From assembly GCA_018433595.1 (NCBI GenBank), contig JAHDQY010000040.1, forward strand, positions 1 through 33,750: a stretch of DNA of 33,750 nt, given 5' to 3'. A program made the translations under genes and the position numbers. Position 1 is the stretch's first letter; each line of letters opens with the position of its first letter. Shown here in pieces: positions 22,737 through 30,798 of the stretch. This DNA is from Synergistales bacterium. Its GTDB lineage: Bacteria; Synergistota; Synergistia; Synergistales; Aminithiophilaceae. The notes under the pieces are model-generated. The model searched no databases, was not told the DNA's origin, and saw only the letters and a program-made list of their open reading frames with translations.

Positions 22737-23168
22737 CTAAACTTCAAGCGGTTCAGGTTTCTGAGCCGCATGAGGGTGATTGGGACCGGCATAGACCTTG
22801 AGCTTGCGGTCATGAGAGAGCTTGCCCTTGGGGAGCATGCCTCGGATGACCTTCTCGACGAGGCGGTCGGGCCTTTTGGCCATTTCCTCGCCGTAGGTGC
22901 GGCTGCGGAAGCCGCCGGGGTGACCCGAATGGCGGTAGATGCGCTTGCGCTCGAGCTTGTTGCCGCTGACGTGAACCTTGTCGGCATTAACGATGACGAC
23001 GAAATCGCCGGTATCGACATGAGGGGTATAGATAGGCTTGTGCTTGCCCATCAAAACCTTGGCAACCTGCGCGGCCATGCGTCCAAGAGTCTTGTCGGCG
23101 GCATCGACGATGTACCACTTCCGCTCGACCGTCTCCTTTTTGGCCATGAAGGTACGGCTTTCTTTCAT
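22737..23168 (-). CDS. rplM: 50S ribosomal protein L13
   Basis: A 143-aa L13 protein, recognised by WYIVDAADKTLGRMAAQVAKVL, VNADKVHVSGNKLERKRIYRHSGHPGG and GMLPKGKLSHDRKLKVYAGPNHPH. The ATG at 23168 has AAGGAG about 10 nt ahead. A second ATG (MAKKETV) seven codons in has no clear ribosome-binding site. First gene of rplM-rpsI, under a strong promoter. Confidence 0.98.
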   Translation of the reverse strand: MKESRTFMAKKETVERKWYIVDAADKTLGRMAAQVAKVLMGKHKPIYTPHVDTGDFVVIVNADKVHVSGNKLERKRIYRHSGHPGGFRSRTYGEEMAKRPDRLVEKVIRGMLPKGKLSHDRKLKVYAGPNHPHAAQKPEPLEV

Positions 23169-23228
23169 AAAACCTTCACTCCTTCATTCAATCCTATATC
23201 AACTTTTGAAGGCACGAGGATCTATCCC

Positions 23229-23251
23229 GTCGCCCTGATCGCAAAGGCGAC
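23229..23251 (-). ncRNA. Hairpin in the rplM leader (candidate autoregulatory L13 leader)
   Basis: GTCGCC and GGCGAC form a 6-bp stem with an 11-nt loop, starting just a few bases after the predicted transcription start. L13 leaders with autoregulatory hairpins are known in other phyla. I infer the same role from position only, and no family consensus was matched. Confidence 0.35.
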
Positions 23252-23255
23252 GTCA

Positions 23256-23284
23256 ATTCTATAAGAGGCCTCGGCGGGTGTCAA
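23256..23284 (-). promoter_or_regulatory. Strong promoter of rplM-rpsI
   Basis: On the minus strand a perfect TTGACA (23279-23284) is 17 nt from TAGAAT (23256-23261). The leader to the ATG is about 80 nt. Confidence 0.8.
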
Positions 23285-23382
23285 GGCAGAAGACACCTTG
23301 AGCCGGTGTGTAGGGGGGCCGGCCCTCGAGAGGCTTCCTATAGAAAAACCGCCACGGTAAAGGTTCGTTTCAGCTCAAGCTC

Positions 23383-24426
23383 TTAGAGGGAACGGAGGTT
23401 CGGGTTTTCGATGATGCCCGGAATCCGGCCCCTTTTGGCGATAGGGTGACCGTCGACCACCTTGAGATCCATCGTCATGTCCCGCGGCGTGGCATGGGCG
23501 ATGTAGCTGCCCACACCGAAACCGTTGGCTCCGGCTTCGGCCAGAAGGGCGATGCGGTCAGGGTCAAGACCTCCGGAGACGAAAATCCCCACCTTGTCAA
23601 ATCCCTCACGGTCGAGGCGGGCCCGGATCTCCCGAACCAGATCCGGCGTGACCCCCCCTCGCTCGCCGGGAGTATCGAGGCGGATTCCGGCAAGCCTTTC
23701 CTTGAGAGCGTGAGCCACTCGAAGGGCTTCTTCCGCCTCGTCTTTGAACGTATCGACCAGGATGGTCCTGGCCTCTCCTTCGGGGAGATACTCATCGTAG
23801 AGCCGGGCCAATTCGACGGTGTCACCGACGATGAGAATCGCCGCATGAGGGATCGTCCCCTGAGGCTGATGTCCGGCCATATGGGCACCGAGGATGCAGC
23901 TCGCACCGCTGCAGCCCGCCAACAGCGCCGCCCGCTCCATGGCGGGGGCCACGGCGGGATGGACATGACGGGCGCCGAAACAGAGAACCGGCTTGCCGGC
24001 GGCAGCGGCGACACAGCGGGAAGCGGCCGTCGCCCAACCAGTCGAGGAAGCCAGCATTCCTAAGAGAACCGTCTCGTACACTCCGAAGGCCTCATAGGGT
24101 CCCTCAAGGCGCACGAGCACGTCCCTGCCTTCAAAGGCACTTCCTTCAGGCAGGGCTTCGATGCGGATCGGAGCCCCTTCAAGGAGATGGAGCAGATCGG
24201 GCATTCCGGCGAAAACGCCGCCCTGGCGACAAAAAACCTCCGCCACGACAGGCACTCCTGCCCGCCCTGAAGCCCTTAGAAGCTCCAGCGTCTTGACGAA
24301 ATAGATGTCCGTCGTATGACCGGCAAGAATTTCCCCGTGAGTGGCGGAGAGGAAACGCTCCGGAGCGACTTTAAGGTCTCTGGCCTCGGCGATTCTCTCC
24401 AGTCTATCGAGCCGTTCGGACGTCAT
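23383..24426 (-). CDS. Nicotinate phosphoribosyltransferase-like protein
   Basis: A 347-aa enzyme of the nicotinate/quinolinate phosphoribosyltransferase superfamily, of the short type without the large C-terminal extension. It makes nicotinate mononucleotide from nicotinate and PRPP in NAD salvage. Family motifs are SATHGEILAGHTTDIYF near the N-terminus, SSTGWATAASR, CFGARHVHP, GCSGASCILGAHMAGHQPQGT, VDTFKDEAEEALRVA, and the phosphate-binding VSGGLD and GFGVGSYIAH. The ATG at 24426 has GAGAGGCG just ahead (close spacing) and lies 14 nt after secG, so it is probably the last gene of the long operon starting at cheW. Other members of the superfamily cannot be fully excluded. I see only weak hairpins behind it. 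Confidence 0.85.
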   Translation of the reverse strand: MTSERLDRLERIAEARDLKVAPERFLSATHGEILAGHTTDIYFVKTLELLRASGRAGVPVVAEVFCRQGGVFAGMPDLLHLLEGAPIRIEALPEGSAFEGRDVLVRLEGPYEAFGVYETVLLGMLASSTGWATAASRCVAAAAGKPVLCFGARHVHPAVAPAMERAALLAGCSGASCILGAHMAGHQPQGTIPHAAILIVGDTVELARLYDEYLPEGEARTILVDTFKDEAEEALRVAHALKERLAGIRLDTPGERGGVTPDLVREIRARLDREGFDKVGIFVSGGLDPDRIALLAEAGANGFGVGSYIAHATPRDMTMDLKVVDGHPIAKRGRIPGIIENPNLRSL

Positions 24427-24440
24427 CGCCTCTCACCCGA

Positions 24441-24662
24441 TCAAAGGACGACGAGAACCAGCGAGGAAGTCATAAAGAGAGCCGTCAGGATAACGGTCAC
24501 TTTGGTCAGGAAGGAAAAGCGCTGCCACGAACCTCCCGTGTCAGCCTGGGTCCCTCCCCCGAAAATACCGGAGAATCCACCGGTCTTGCGCTGCTGAAGA
24601 AGGACGACAGCCATCAGGCCTACGGCAAGGAGAATGTGGATGATGCTAAGGAAAACCTTCAT
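24441..24662 (-). CDS. secG: Preprotein translocase subunit SecG
   Basis: A 73-aa SecG, an auxiliary membrane subunit of the SecYEG channel. It has two hydrophobic helices (LSIIHILLAVGLMAVVLLQQ and VTVILTALFMTSSLVLVVL) joined by the conserved loop GGFSGIFGGGTQADTG and FLTKVT. ATG at 24662, with AGGGGGT about 8 nt ahead. Its start overlaps the end of rdgB by 17 nt. Confidence 0.95.
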   Translation of the reverse strand: MKVFLSIIHILLAVGLMAVVLLQQRKTGGFSGIFGGGTQADTGGSWQRFSFLTKVTVILTALFMTSSLVLVVL

Positions 24663-25290
24663 GGTCTGAACCCCCTAGCGACGTTCTGTTGCAATCAAGA
24701 AGATATTGTAACACGAAAGGATCATCAAGCCTACGGGCAAGAAGGAGCGCAGCAATCCCCCGGTGAGAATAGCTCCCTTTTTCTTCTCCGTCCATCTCGG
24801 CAAAGGTTTTCGTCACCCCATCGGGGACGAAAAGAGGATCGTAGCCGAAACCGCCGTCACCGCGGGGAGCCTCGACCAGGCTGCCACGGCAGCAGCCTGT
24901 CGCCGTCCAGGATCGTTCGCCCGCGACGAGAGCGAGGGCGGCGACAAAACGAGCCCGCCGATTTTTGTGCCCCTTCATCGCACCAAGAAGCCAGGCGATA
25001 CGGCCGTCATCGTCAGCGGCAATCCTTGCGGAGCGGACACCGGGCGCTCCGTCGAGGGCTTCCACCTCCAAACCGCTGTCATCAGCCAGAGCCGGAAGAC
25101 CGGTGAAGTCGCTCCAGGCGGAAGCTTTCAGAAGAGCGTTGCCGACATAGCTTTCGGCGTTTTCTTCAACGTCGATGGAACCGAAGGTCTCCCCGGGAAC
25201 AAGGTCCAGGCCCAGCGGTGCAAGAAGCGTCTTAAGCTCCAGAAGCTTGTCTCGATTGGAACTCGCCAAAACGACGACGGCCTTCGGCAA
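24646..25290 (-). CDS. rdgB: Non-canonical purine NTP pyrophosphatase (RdgB/HAM1 family)
   Basis: A 214-aa house-cleaning enzyme that hydrolyses dITP, ITP and XTP to the monophosphates. Motifs are SSNRDKLLELK (the S/T-x-N-x-x-K box, residues 10-15), ALADDSGLEVEALDGAPGVRSAR with catalytic Asp, GGFGYDPLFVPDG, and SYSHRGIA. The same frame stays open far upstream inside rph, but similarity starts only here. The TTG at 25290 lies directly behind GGAGGAGG and gives the normal length. It overlaps rph by 59 nt, more than is usual. The C-terminal tail of about 15 residues beyond the family core overlaps secG. Confidence 0.93.
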   Translation of the reverse strand: MPKAVVVLASSNRDKLLELKTLLAPLGLDLVPGETFGSIDVEENAESYVGNALLKASAWSDFTGLPALADDSGLEVEALDGAPGVRSARIAADDDGRIAWLLGAMKGHKNRRARFVAALALVAGERSWTATGCCRGSLVEAPRGDGGFGYDPLFVPDGVTKTFAEMDGEEKGSYSHRGIAALLLARRLDDPFVLQYLLDCNRTSLGGSDHEGFP

Positions 25291-26041
25291 GAGCCTCCTC
25301 CTCCTCCTCGACAAATTGGAGACTTCCCTTCTGAAGCACCCGGATGCGGGAGAGGCCAAGGTCGGCGAGATCGAGAAATACCTGAAGTTCGTCTCTGCTG
25401 AGAGTCCCTCTCTCTCCCGTCGCCTGCACTTCGATGAAGCGCCCCTCTTCGTCGGCAACGATGTTGGCATCGACGTCGGCGCAGCTGTCCTCGTCATAAC
25501 GCAGGTCAAGAAGAGGAAGCCCCTCGACCTTGCCGACGCTGACGGCGGAAACGAGAGAACGGAGGGGAATGCAGGGGAGCCGCTCCTCTTTCCAGAGCAG
25601 ACGCAAGGCATCGGCAAGAGCCACCGAGGCTCCGGAAATGGCGGCCGTTCGCGTCCCTCCATCAGCCTGGAGGACGTCACAATCGACCCAGATCGTCCTT
25701 TCTCCCAGCAGGGGGAGAAAGACGGACGACCGGAGGGAGCGGCCGATAAGACGCTGGATCTCCTGACTCCTCCCGCCGACGTGGCCACGCACACCGTCCC
25801 GAATCGTCCGGGTATTCGTAGCTCGCGGAAGCATGGCGTATTCAGCCGTAATCCATCCCTGCCCCGTTCCGCGCAGAAAGAGAGGGACTCTCTCCTCGAT
25901 GGAGGCCGTGCAGAGAACCCGCGTATCCCCCCAAGCGACAAGAACGGAACCTTCAGCGTAACGGTTGACGCCCCGCTCGAAGGCAAGAGGTCTCAGTTCA
26001 TCGGGAAGGCGGCCATCGACGCGCACCGCAGTCAAACTCAT
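25232..26041 (-). CDS. rph: Ribonuclease PH
   Basis: A 269-aa phosphorolytic 3'-5' exoribonuclease that trims tRNA 3' ends. Recognised by GSVLVAWGDTRVLCTASIEERVP, GQGWITAEYAMLPRATNTR, GRSQEIQRLIGRSLR, TIWVDCDVLQADGGTRTAAISG and DLRYDEDSCADVDANIV. About 25 C-terminal residues, rich in Glu and Arg, go beyond the usual end and are the part that overlaps rdgB. ATG at 26041 overlaps the stop of the GerMN gene (ATGA), indicating coupled translation. Confidence 0.96.
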   Translation of the reverse strand: MSLTAVRVDGRLPDELRPLAFERGVNRYAEGSVLVAWGDTRVLCTASIEERVPLFLRGTGQGWITAEYAMLPRATNTRTIRDGVRGHVGGRSQEIQRLIGRSLRSSVFLPLLGERTIWVDCDVLQADGGTRTAAISGASVALADALRLLWKEERLPCIPLRSLVSAVSVGKVEGLPLLDLRYDEDSCADVDANIVADEEGRFIEVQATGERGTLSRDELQVFLDLADLGLSRIRVLQKGSLQFVEEEEEALAEGRRRFGEFQSRQASGA

Positions 26042-26730
26042 GAACCGGCCCCCAAAGTCCAGGCGACGGTGAAGTCAATGGGCGTTTTTTCCACCGGATC
26101 CCGACCGTTGATAAGAAAGCGGACTCGGGAAAGAGGCGAAAAGTTTTCCGACAGGGTTCGGACGATGCCCGTAACAAGAAGCAGCCTTTGTTCGGGGGAA
26201 ACCGCCTCAAGAGAGGCGACAAAAGGAGAGTTGACATCGACATAGGCCGTCTCACCGCTCCGGAAGAGATGGAGGACCTGGACATCTTCTTTGAGCGCGT
26301 TCCGGTTCCTGAGCTGCGCGAAAAGCGCCTCAAGAGCCCTCTTTGCGTCGTCTTCGAAGACTCCGGGAACAACTTCCAGCGTCTGGACCTTGAAGACATC
26401 TCCCTCAGGGACAAACAGGCGGATGGCCACCCGCTGAACCGACCCGTTCGAAATGCCGACGGAGCCGCTTTCCGCCAGGAGACGGGCGGCGTCGCTGCCG
26501 CTGGAAACGACGTCCTCCTCGGTGACGACACCCCGTTTATCAAGATAGCGAAGGACAAGGGAGGTCGCCCCGTATCCCGCAGCAAAGCAGAGGGCGATCA
26601 CCGAAACCCAGGCGATGATCCGGTAGGGCAGTTTCGCCTTAGGAGTTTCTTCATCCCGACTGCGTCTCGGGATGATTGTCTCCAGTTCCTGCTGATCAAT
26701 CGGTTCTTTCATCATCATCCGCCCTTTCAC
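26038..26730 (-). CDS. GerMN-domain membrane-anchored protein
   Basis: A 230-aa protein with a cytoplasmic N-terminus, one membrane helix (about residues 36-61, RIIAWVSVIALCFAAGYGATSLV) and an extracytoplasmic GerMN-type domain. That domain is marked by VAIRLFVPEGDVF, GVFEDDAKRALEALFAQL, AYVDVNSPFVASL, LLLVTGIVRTLSENF and VRFLINGRDPVE. GerMN domains occur in spore and envelope proteins and are often linked to peptidoglycan amidases, which fits the preceding gene. The start is uncertain: GTG at 26730 has AAGGG 9 nt ahead, while three consecutive ATGs at 26718-26710 follow AAAGGG. Molecular function is unknown. Confidence 0.82.
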   Translation of the reverse strand: MKGRMMMKEPIDQQELETIIPRRSRDEETPKAKLPYRIIAWVSVIALCFAAGYGATSLVLRYLDKRGVVTEEDVVSSGSDAARLLAESGSVGISNGSVQRVAIRLFVPEGDVFKVQTLEVVPGVFEDDAKRALEALFAQLRNRNALKEDVQVLHLFRSGETAYVDVNSPFVASLEAVSPEQRLLLVTGIVRTLSENFSPLSRVRFLINGRDPVEKTPIDFTVAWTLGAGS

Positions 26731-26742
26731 GGCAAGGAACCC

Positions 26743-28407
26743 TTAAGGCCCCTTACTGATGTAATCAAGGATTCCCGGAGCCATTGAAGTGACCAGGCGC
26801 TGCTGATAATTGGGATCCGCCAGAAGGCGGGCCTCGGAGCGTTCCGTGAGGAAACCCATCTCCAGAAGCACGGCAGGCATCGCCGCTCCCCTGAGGACAT
26901 AGAAGGGGGCCTGGGCAACCCGCCGCATCGGCAACCTGCCTTGCCGCCCCCGGTGAAACATGGCTTCGGCAAGCCCCGTACTCTCGCTGATTTTGGCGTT
27001 CTGCTGCATGTCGCCAAGAATTTTCAGCAGCAGATTCGTCCTTTTGTCGGCGCCGCCCGAGCCGTTGCCGTCAAGTTCTCTGTTTTCTATCAGAGCCAGC
27101 TGCATGGCATCCTTGTCCGTAGGGAGGGCCATGAAATAGATCTCGACGCCCGTCGCATGCCGCCCGGCGGGCAAGGCATTGATATGAATGCTGACAAAGA
27201 CGTCAGCTCCCCAGGCGTTGGCCAGCTCCGTTCGCTCAGAGAGTTTAAGGTAGCGGTCGTCGCGGCGCGTCAACCTCACATCGGCACCGAGCCGCTGAAG
27301 TTCCTTTTCCATTTTGAAGGCAATCTGAAGGTTCAGGTCCTTTTCTCTCAGGCCGAAAGCGGCGGCTCCCGGGTCTTTGCCGCCATGGCCGGGGTCCAGA
27401 ACGACGAGAGGTTTCCCTTTCGCGCCGGGGCGCGGCTCTTCCCGTGCGGGAACCGGAGCCGGCGACGAGGCGGACGGAGTTCCTGAGGACTCCGAAGCTC
27501 CGAGGAGGAAGTCTACCACATATCGCGGCGGCTCGGGGAGGAAAAAGTGCTTGACCTCGCAGGCGGGATGGTCAAAGGCGAAGGAGACGCTGTCTCCCTG
27601 ATTGATCACGGCCAAGGCCAGTTCCGATGCGGGGCAGCGCCTGTCGAGATCTCTGGGAGCCCCCCCTCTGAAGATAACGGTCGTCTTGCCCGGCTTGAGA
27701 AAGACCTTCGGCTCCTGAGCGCCGTCGAGATCGAAGACAGCCCGGAAGGCCTCTCCCTGGTCACCCCAGCGAAGGCCGGTAACCCCCTTCGCCGAGGCGT
27801 TCGTTGCCGGAGGCGACACGGGACAATCGGTTTCTTCTCGCTTGAGGACATCCGCCATTTGCTCCAGGCGCCTGTCGATGTCGCTCATTGCCGAAGAAGG
27901 CTCTTCCTGCGGCGGCTCCGAGGAGGCCACGGGAATATCCGCCGACACCGAGTCGAGAGGAGGGCGGGAAGGGGCCACTCCCTCCCCTGCCCAGCGGAAA
28001 CCCCTCGCCGGAGACACCCCTTCGAGGAGATTGAGGAGACGTGCCACCGAAGCCGCCTCAATCCACCAGAGGCCGCTCTCCGGTTCGACGGACGAGGCCA
28101 GAGGGATAATCTGAGCGTTCAGGCGGGCAACGGCGGCATGTTTCACAAATTCCATTTCGCCTTTCGCGCCGGAGAGGAAGAGGCTTTCCTTATCTTCCCT
28201 GAAGGGAAGCCCCGTCAAGGCAGCGACGTCACTCAGGGCAACAAGGTGAAGTGTCCCCTTTTCCCGAACCTCGACCGCTCCGAGAAGGTCGTTCCCCTTC
28301 CAGAGGTTTCGGGCCGACGCCGCAACCGCCGGGTACGAGGAGAGCAGGAGGAAGGCCAGCGCGAGCGAAAACCTAAAGGCCGGCGATCGCCGCATCATCA
28401 ACGACAA
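26743..28407 (-). CDS. N-acetylmuramoyl-L-alanine amidase (AmiC-type, with AMIN domain)
   Basis: An exported, zinc-dependent peptidoglycan amidase of about 554 aa that cleaves the stem peptide from MurNAc. After the signal peptide (RFSLALAFLLLSSYPAVAA) comes a copper-amine-oxidase-N-like stalk domain, then a Pro/Ser/Glu-rich linker. An AMIN-like beta domain (VTGLRWGDQGEAFRAVFDL to YVVDFLLG) follows, then a second Pro/Ala linker. The Amidase_3 domain has zinc/catalytic residues His341 (DPGHGGKDPGA), Glu355 (LREKDLN), His408 (SIHINA) and Glu in LLEMGFLTE. The start is taken as TTG at 28407, 8 nt after GGAGG; the ATGs at 28398 and 28395 are alternatives. It overlaps pmbA by 35 nt and is 12 nt before the GerMN gene. 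Confidence 0.9.
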   Translation of the reverse strand: MSLMMRRSPAFRFSLALAFLLLSSYPAVAASARNLWKGNDLLGAVEVREKGTLHLVALSDVAALTGLPFREDKESLFLSGAKGEMEFVKHAAVARLNAQIIPLASSVEPESGLWWIEAASVARLLNLLEGVSPARGFRWAGEGVAPSRPPLDSVSADIPVASSEPPQEEPSSAMSDIDRRLEQMADVLKREETDCPVSPPATNASAKGVTGLRWGDQGEAFRAVFDLDGAQEPKVFLKPGKTTVIFRGGAPRDLDRRCPASELALAVINQGDSVSFAFDHPACEVKHFFLPEPPRYVVDFLLGASESSGTPSASSPAPVPAREEPRPGAKGKPLVVLDPGHGGKDPGAAAFGLREKDLNLQIAFKMEKELQRLGADVRLTRRDDRYLKLSERTELANAWGADVFVSIHINALPAGRHATGVEIYFMALPTDKDAMQLALIENRELDGNGSGGADKRTNLLLKILGDMQQNAKISESTGLAEAMFHRGRQGRLPMRRVAQAPFYVLRGAAMPAVLLEMGFLTERSEARLLADPNYQQRLVTSMAPGILDYISKGP

Positions 28408-29737
28408 GAGTGCAACCTCCGATGGTCCCGAAAAACCGCAAGTCGTCACCAACGGCCCTGACCCTGGAAAGAAGCTCCAAAATCGTCCCGGCCACGGTCA
28501 CGCCGGCGACGGGCTCTGCAGGAAGGCCATCGCGGATGAGAGCTCCCTTGATTCCGAGGGAAAACTCCCCGCTGACCGTATCGACGGTATGAAGACCCAG
28601 CATCTCGGTGACAAAGAGAGCTCCCTGACAGGAGCGGTAGATCGCCTCAGGCTTCAAGGAGCCGGGAAGCAGGAACAGGTTGTGAGGCCCCACATCGGGA
28701 AGCGTCCCCACGCCCCGAGCGGCATTGCCCGTCGATGACCGTCCCTCCAGCCGGGCATGGCGAAGATCGTAGAGGAAGGAAGACACCTTCCCCTTTTCCA
28801 TGAGAACCGTCCGGCCCGTCGGGACCCCTTCTCCATCAACGAGAGTGCTCCCCATGGCGCCTGGAAGACGTCCGTCGTCAACGAGAGTGATTCCAGGTGA
28901 ACCGACGGTCTCTCCCAGCCGCCCCCGCAAGAGAGAGCTGTTGCGGCGGATATTGGAGGCCAGAAAAAGCTCCCCTAAGAGGTCGACGAAATCCGCTGTG
29001 ACCTCCGGGTCAAAAACGAGAGAATATCGTCCCGTAGGCAACGGCCGCCCTCCCAGGACGAGACCGGCCTTCCGAACGGCCTCGACGGCATGAAAGGAGG
29101 GAGAAAGGCGGCTGAGGCTTCTCACCTCACCTTCGCTGCCCCCCATCTCGACGGCATCGCCTTCCTCGAGCACAACGGCGACGCCACAAGCGGCAAAGGT
29201 CGCCCGATGCCAAAAGGAGCGGCCTTCCGTCGACGCATAGAACTCCTCGCCCCAGCCGTCGTCCCAGGAGGCGCTGCGCACCGAAACGACGCGGCGATCC
29301 GCCTCGCCGGCGATCGCGCTCATCCGACGGCAGAAATCGAGGCGATCCCTGGAAGAAAGGGCGTAAACCGCGGGATCCTCCAGCTCCAGGTCAACGGTCT
29401 CGCTGACGGGATCTTCGTCATAGAGTCCCAATCCCTCAAGGATCTCGGCATTGCGGCAGTTGTGAAGGCTCCATTGAAGGAGATCGCAGAGGCGGTCGCG
29501 GTCCAGGCTGTTGACGAAGGCGACACCCTGCCGCCCGACTCCATCGAGAAGGCGCAGTCCCAAGCCCTGAGCGGATCCCATCCGATCTTCCTCCGGTTCA
29601 CCTCCGGAGAGAGAAAAGGCGTTGTGAACCCCCCAGCTCCAGAGTAGATCGGCCTGCGCCGCTCCGCACTTCAGGGCTTCATCGAGCAGCCATGAGGCCG
29701 CTTTCTCCACGTCGGCACGGCGAAAGCCTTCAATCAA
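28373..29737 (-). CDS. TldD/PmbA (TldE)-family metalloprotease-like protein
   Basis: A 454-aa member of the TldD/PmbA family. It is closer to the TldE/PmbA type: it lacks the HExxxH zinc motif of TldD in the visible sequence, and has the C-terminal features RHARLEGRSSTGNAARG, FLLPGSLKPEAI, GALFVTEMLGLHTVDTVSGEFSLGIKGALI and AGTILELLSRVRAVGDDLRF. PmbA normally works with TldD to process modified peptides and unfolded proteins. No tldD is in the window. It starts with TTG at 29737, overlapping the ltaE stop by 4 nt, with GAGGTGG about 10 nt ahead. Confidence 0.88.
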   Translation of the reverse strand: MIEGFRRADVEKAASWLLDEALKCGAAQADLLWSWGVHNAFSLSGGEPEEDRMGSAQGLGLRLLDGVGRQGVAFVNSLDRDRLCDLLQWSLHNCRNAEILEGLGLYDEDPVSETVDLELEDPAVYALSSRDRLDFCRRMSAIAGEADRRVVSVRSASWDDGWGEEFYASTEGRSFWHRATFAACGVAVVLEEGDAVEMGGSEGEVRSLSRLSPSFHAVEAVRKAGLVLGGRPLPTGRYSLVFDPEVTADFVDLLGELFLASNIRRNSSLLRGRLGETVGSPGITLVDDGRLPGAMGSTLVDGEGVPTGRTVLMEKGKVSSFLYDLRHARLEGRSSTGNAARGVGTLPDVGPHNLFLLPGSLKPEAIYRSCQGALFVTEMLGLHTVDTVSGEFSLGIKGALIRDGLPAEPVAGVTVAGTILELLSRVRAVGDDLRFFGTIGGCTLVVDDAAIAGL

Positions 29738-30768
29738 AGCGAACGCACCACCTCGACAAGGGTTTTACCCACCGCATCAATCACCTCGGCAGGCACGTCG
29801 AGATGAGCCACCGCCCGGACAAGTCCCGGCCCGGCGATGCCGACAAGCACGCCCTCATCACGGCAGGCCGCGATGAACCGTTCTTCATCGCTCCCCGAAG
29901 GAAGATGGAAATAGACCATGTTCGTGGCATCAGGAACTTCCATGAGGGAGACGCCCCCCTCTCGGAGGACCTTTTCGAGACGACGGGCCTTTTCGTGATC
30001 CTCACAGAGGCGGTCGACACGAGACCGGAGGGCGACGAGGCCGGCCGCAGCCAGGACACCGGCCTGACGCATGCCCCCTCCAAGACATTTGCGCCACTTG
30101 CGGGCCCGCCCGATAAAGGCCTCTGTGCCGCAGAGGAGAGAGCCGACAGGGGCCCCCAGTCCTTTGGAAAGACAGACCTGGACGGAGTCGACGAGAGATC
30201 CGTATTGCGCCGCGTCAACGCCGAAGACGACGGCGGCGTTAAAAAGGCGGGCTCCATCGAGATGGACGCTTAAGTCTCTCTCGTGAGCAACGTTACAAAT
30301 CTCGGCGATCGCCTTGGGAGAAAAGGCTCTGCCGCCACAGGCGTTGTGCGTGTTTTCAAGACAGAGCAGCGTTGTTTTGACGGCATGAACATCTCGGCCG
30401 TCGTTGCAGAGCGCAAGGAGACCGTCAACGGAAGGAAGCCCCCCGGCGTCGTCAACGACAAGGGGCATGATGCCTCCCAGGGCAGCCATGCCACCGGCTT
30501 CATGATGGTACGTATGGGAACGGGATCCGACCACGGCTCCTTCCCCTCGACCGCAATGGGACAACAGGGCAAGGAGGTTGCCCATCGTCCCGGACGCCGC
30601 AAAAAGGGCGGCCTCCTTGCCGAGACGACAAGCGCCCTCTCTTTCCAGCTCTAAAATCGTCGGGTCCTCCCCGTAGACATCATCGCCGACAACCGCCTCG
30701 GCCATGGCCTTCCTCATGACGGCACAAGGCCTTGTTACCGTATCACTTCTGAGATCCCACAAAGGCAC
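29734..30768 (-). CDS. ltaE: Low-specificity L-threonine aldolase
   Basis: A 344-aa PLP-dependent fold type I enzyme that splits threonine/allo-threonine into glycine and acetaldehyde. Motifs are DLRSDTVTRP at the N-terminus, DDVYGEDPT, ASGTMGNLLALL, SHTYHHEAGG, LENTHNACGGR, VHLDGARLFNAAV (Asp171 to the PLP ring nitrogen) and CLSKGLGAPVGSLLCG with the Schiff-base Lys202. Start is GTG at 30768, with GGAGGGA 7 nt ahead; it lies 30 nt after the PHP gene. It produces acetaldehyde, which is also the product of DeoC encoded on the opposite strand nearby; the connection is only suggestive. Confidence 0.95.
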   Translation of the reverse strand: MPLWDLRSDTVTRPCAVMRKAMAEAVVGDDVYGEDPTILELEREGACRLGKEAALFAASGTMGNLLALLSHCGRGEGAVVGSRSHTYHHEAGGMAALGGIMPLVVDDAGGLPSVDGLLALCNDGRDVHAVKTTLLCLENTHNACGGRAFSPKAIAEICNVAHERDLSVHLDGARLFNAAVVFGVDAAQYGSLVDSVQVCLSKGLGAPVGSLLCGTEAFIGRARKWRKCLGGGMRQAGVLAAAGLVALRSRVDRLCEDHEKARRLEKVLREGGVSLMEVPDATNMVYFHLPSGSDEERFIAACRDEGVLVGIAGPGLVRAVAHLDVPAEVIDAVGKTLVEVVRSL

Positions 30769-30798
30769 CTTGATCCCTCCCGGGCGTATACATAACAG

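Noticed and set aside
20684-22801. Plus-strand open frame of 705 codons
   Set aside because: Antisense to mgtE and rpsI, a product of high GC content and codon bias on the other strand.
24646-25986. A 446-codon frame that would make RdgB a long fusion protein
   Set aside because: The upstream part is the out-of-frame shadow of rph. RdgB similarity begins only at about 25290, next to a ribosome-binding site.
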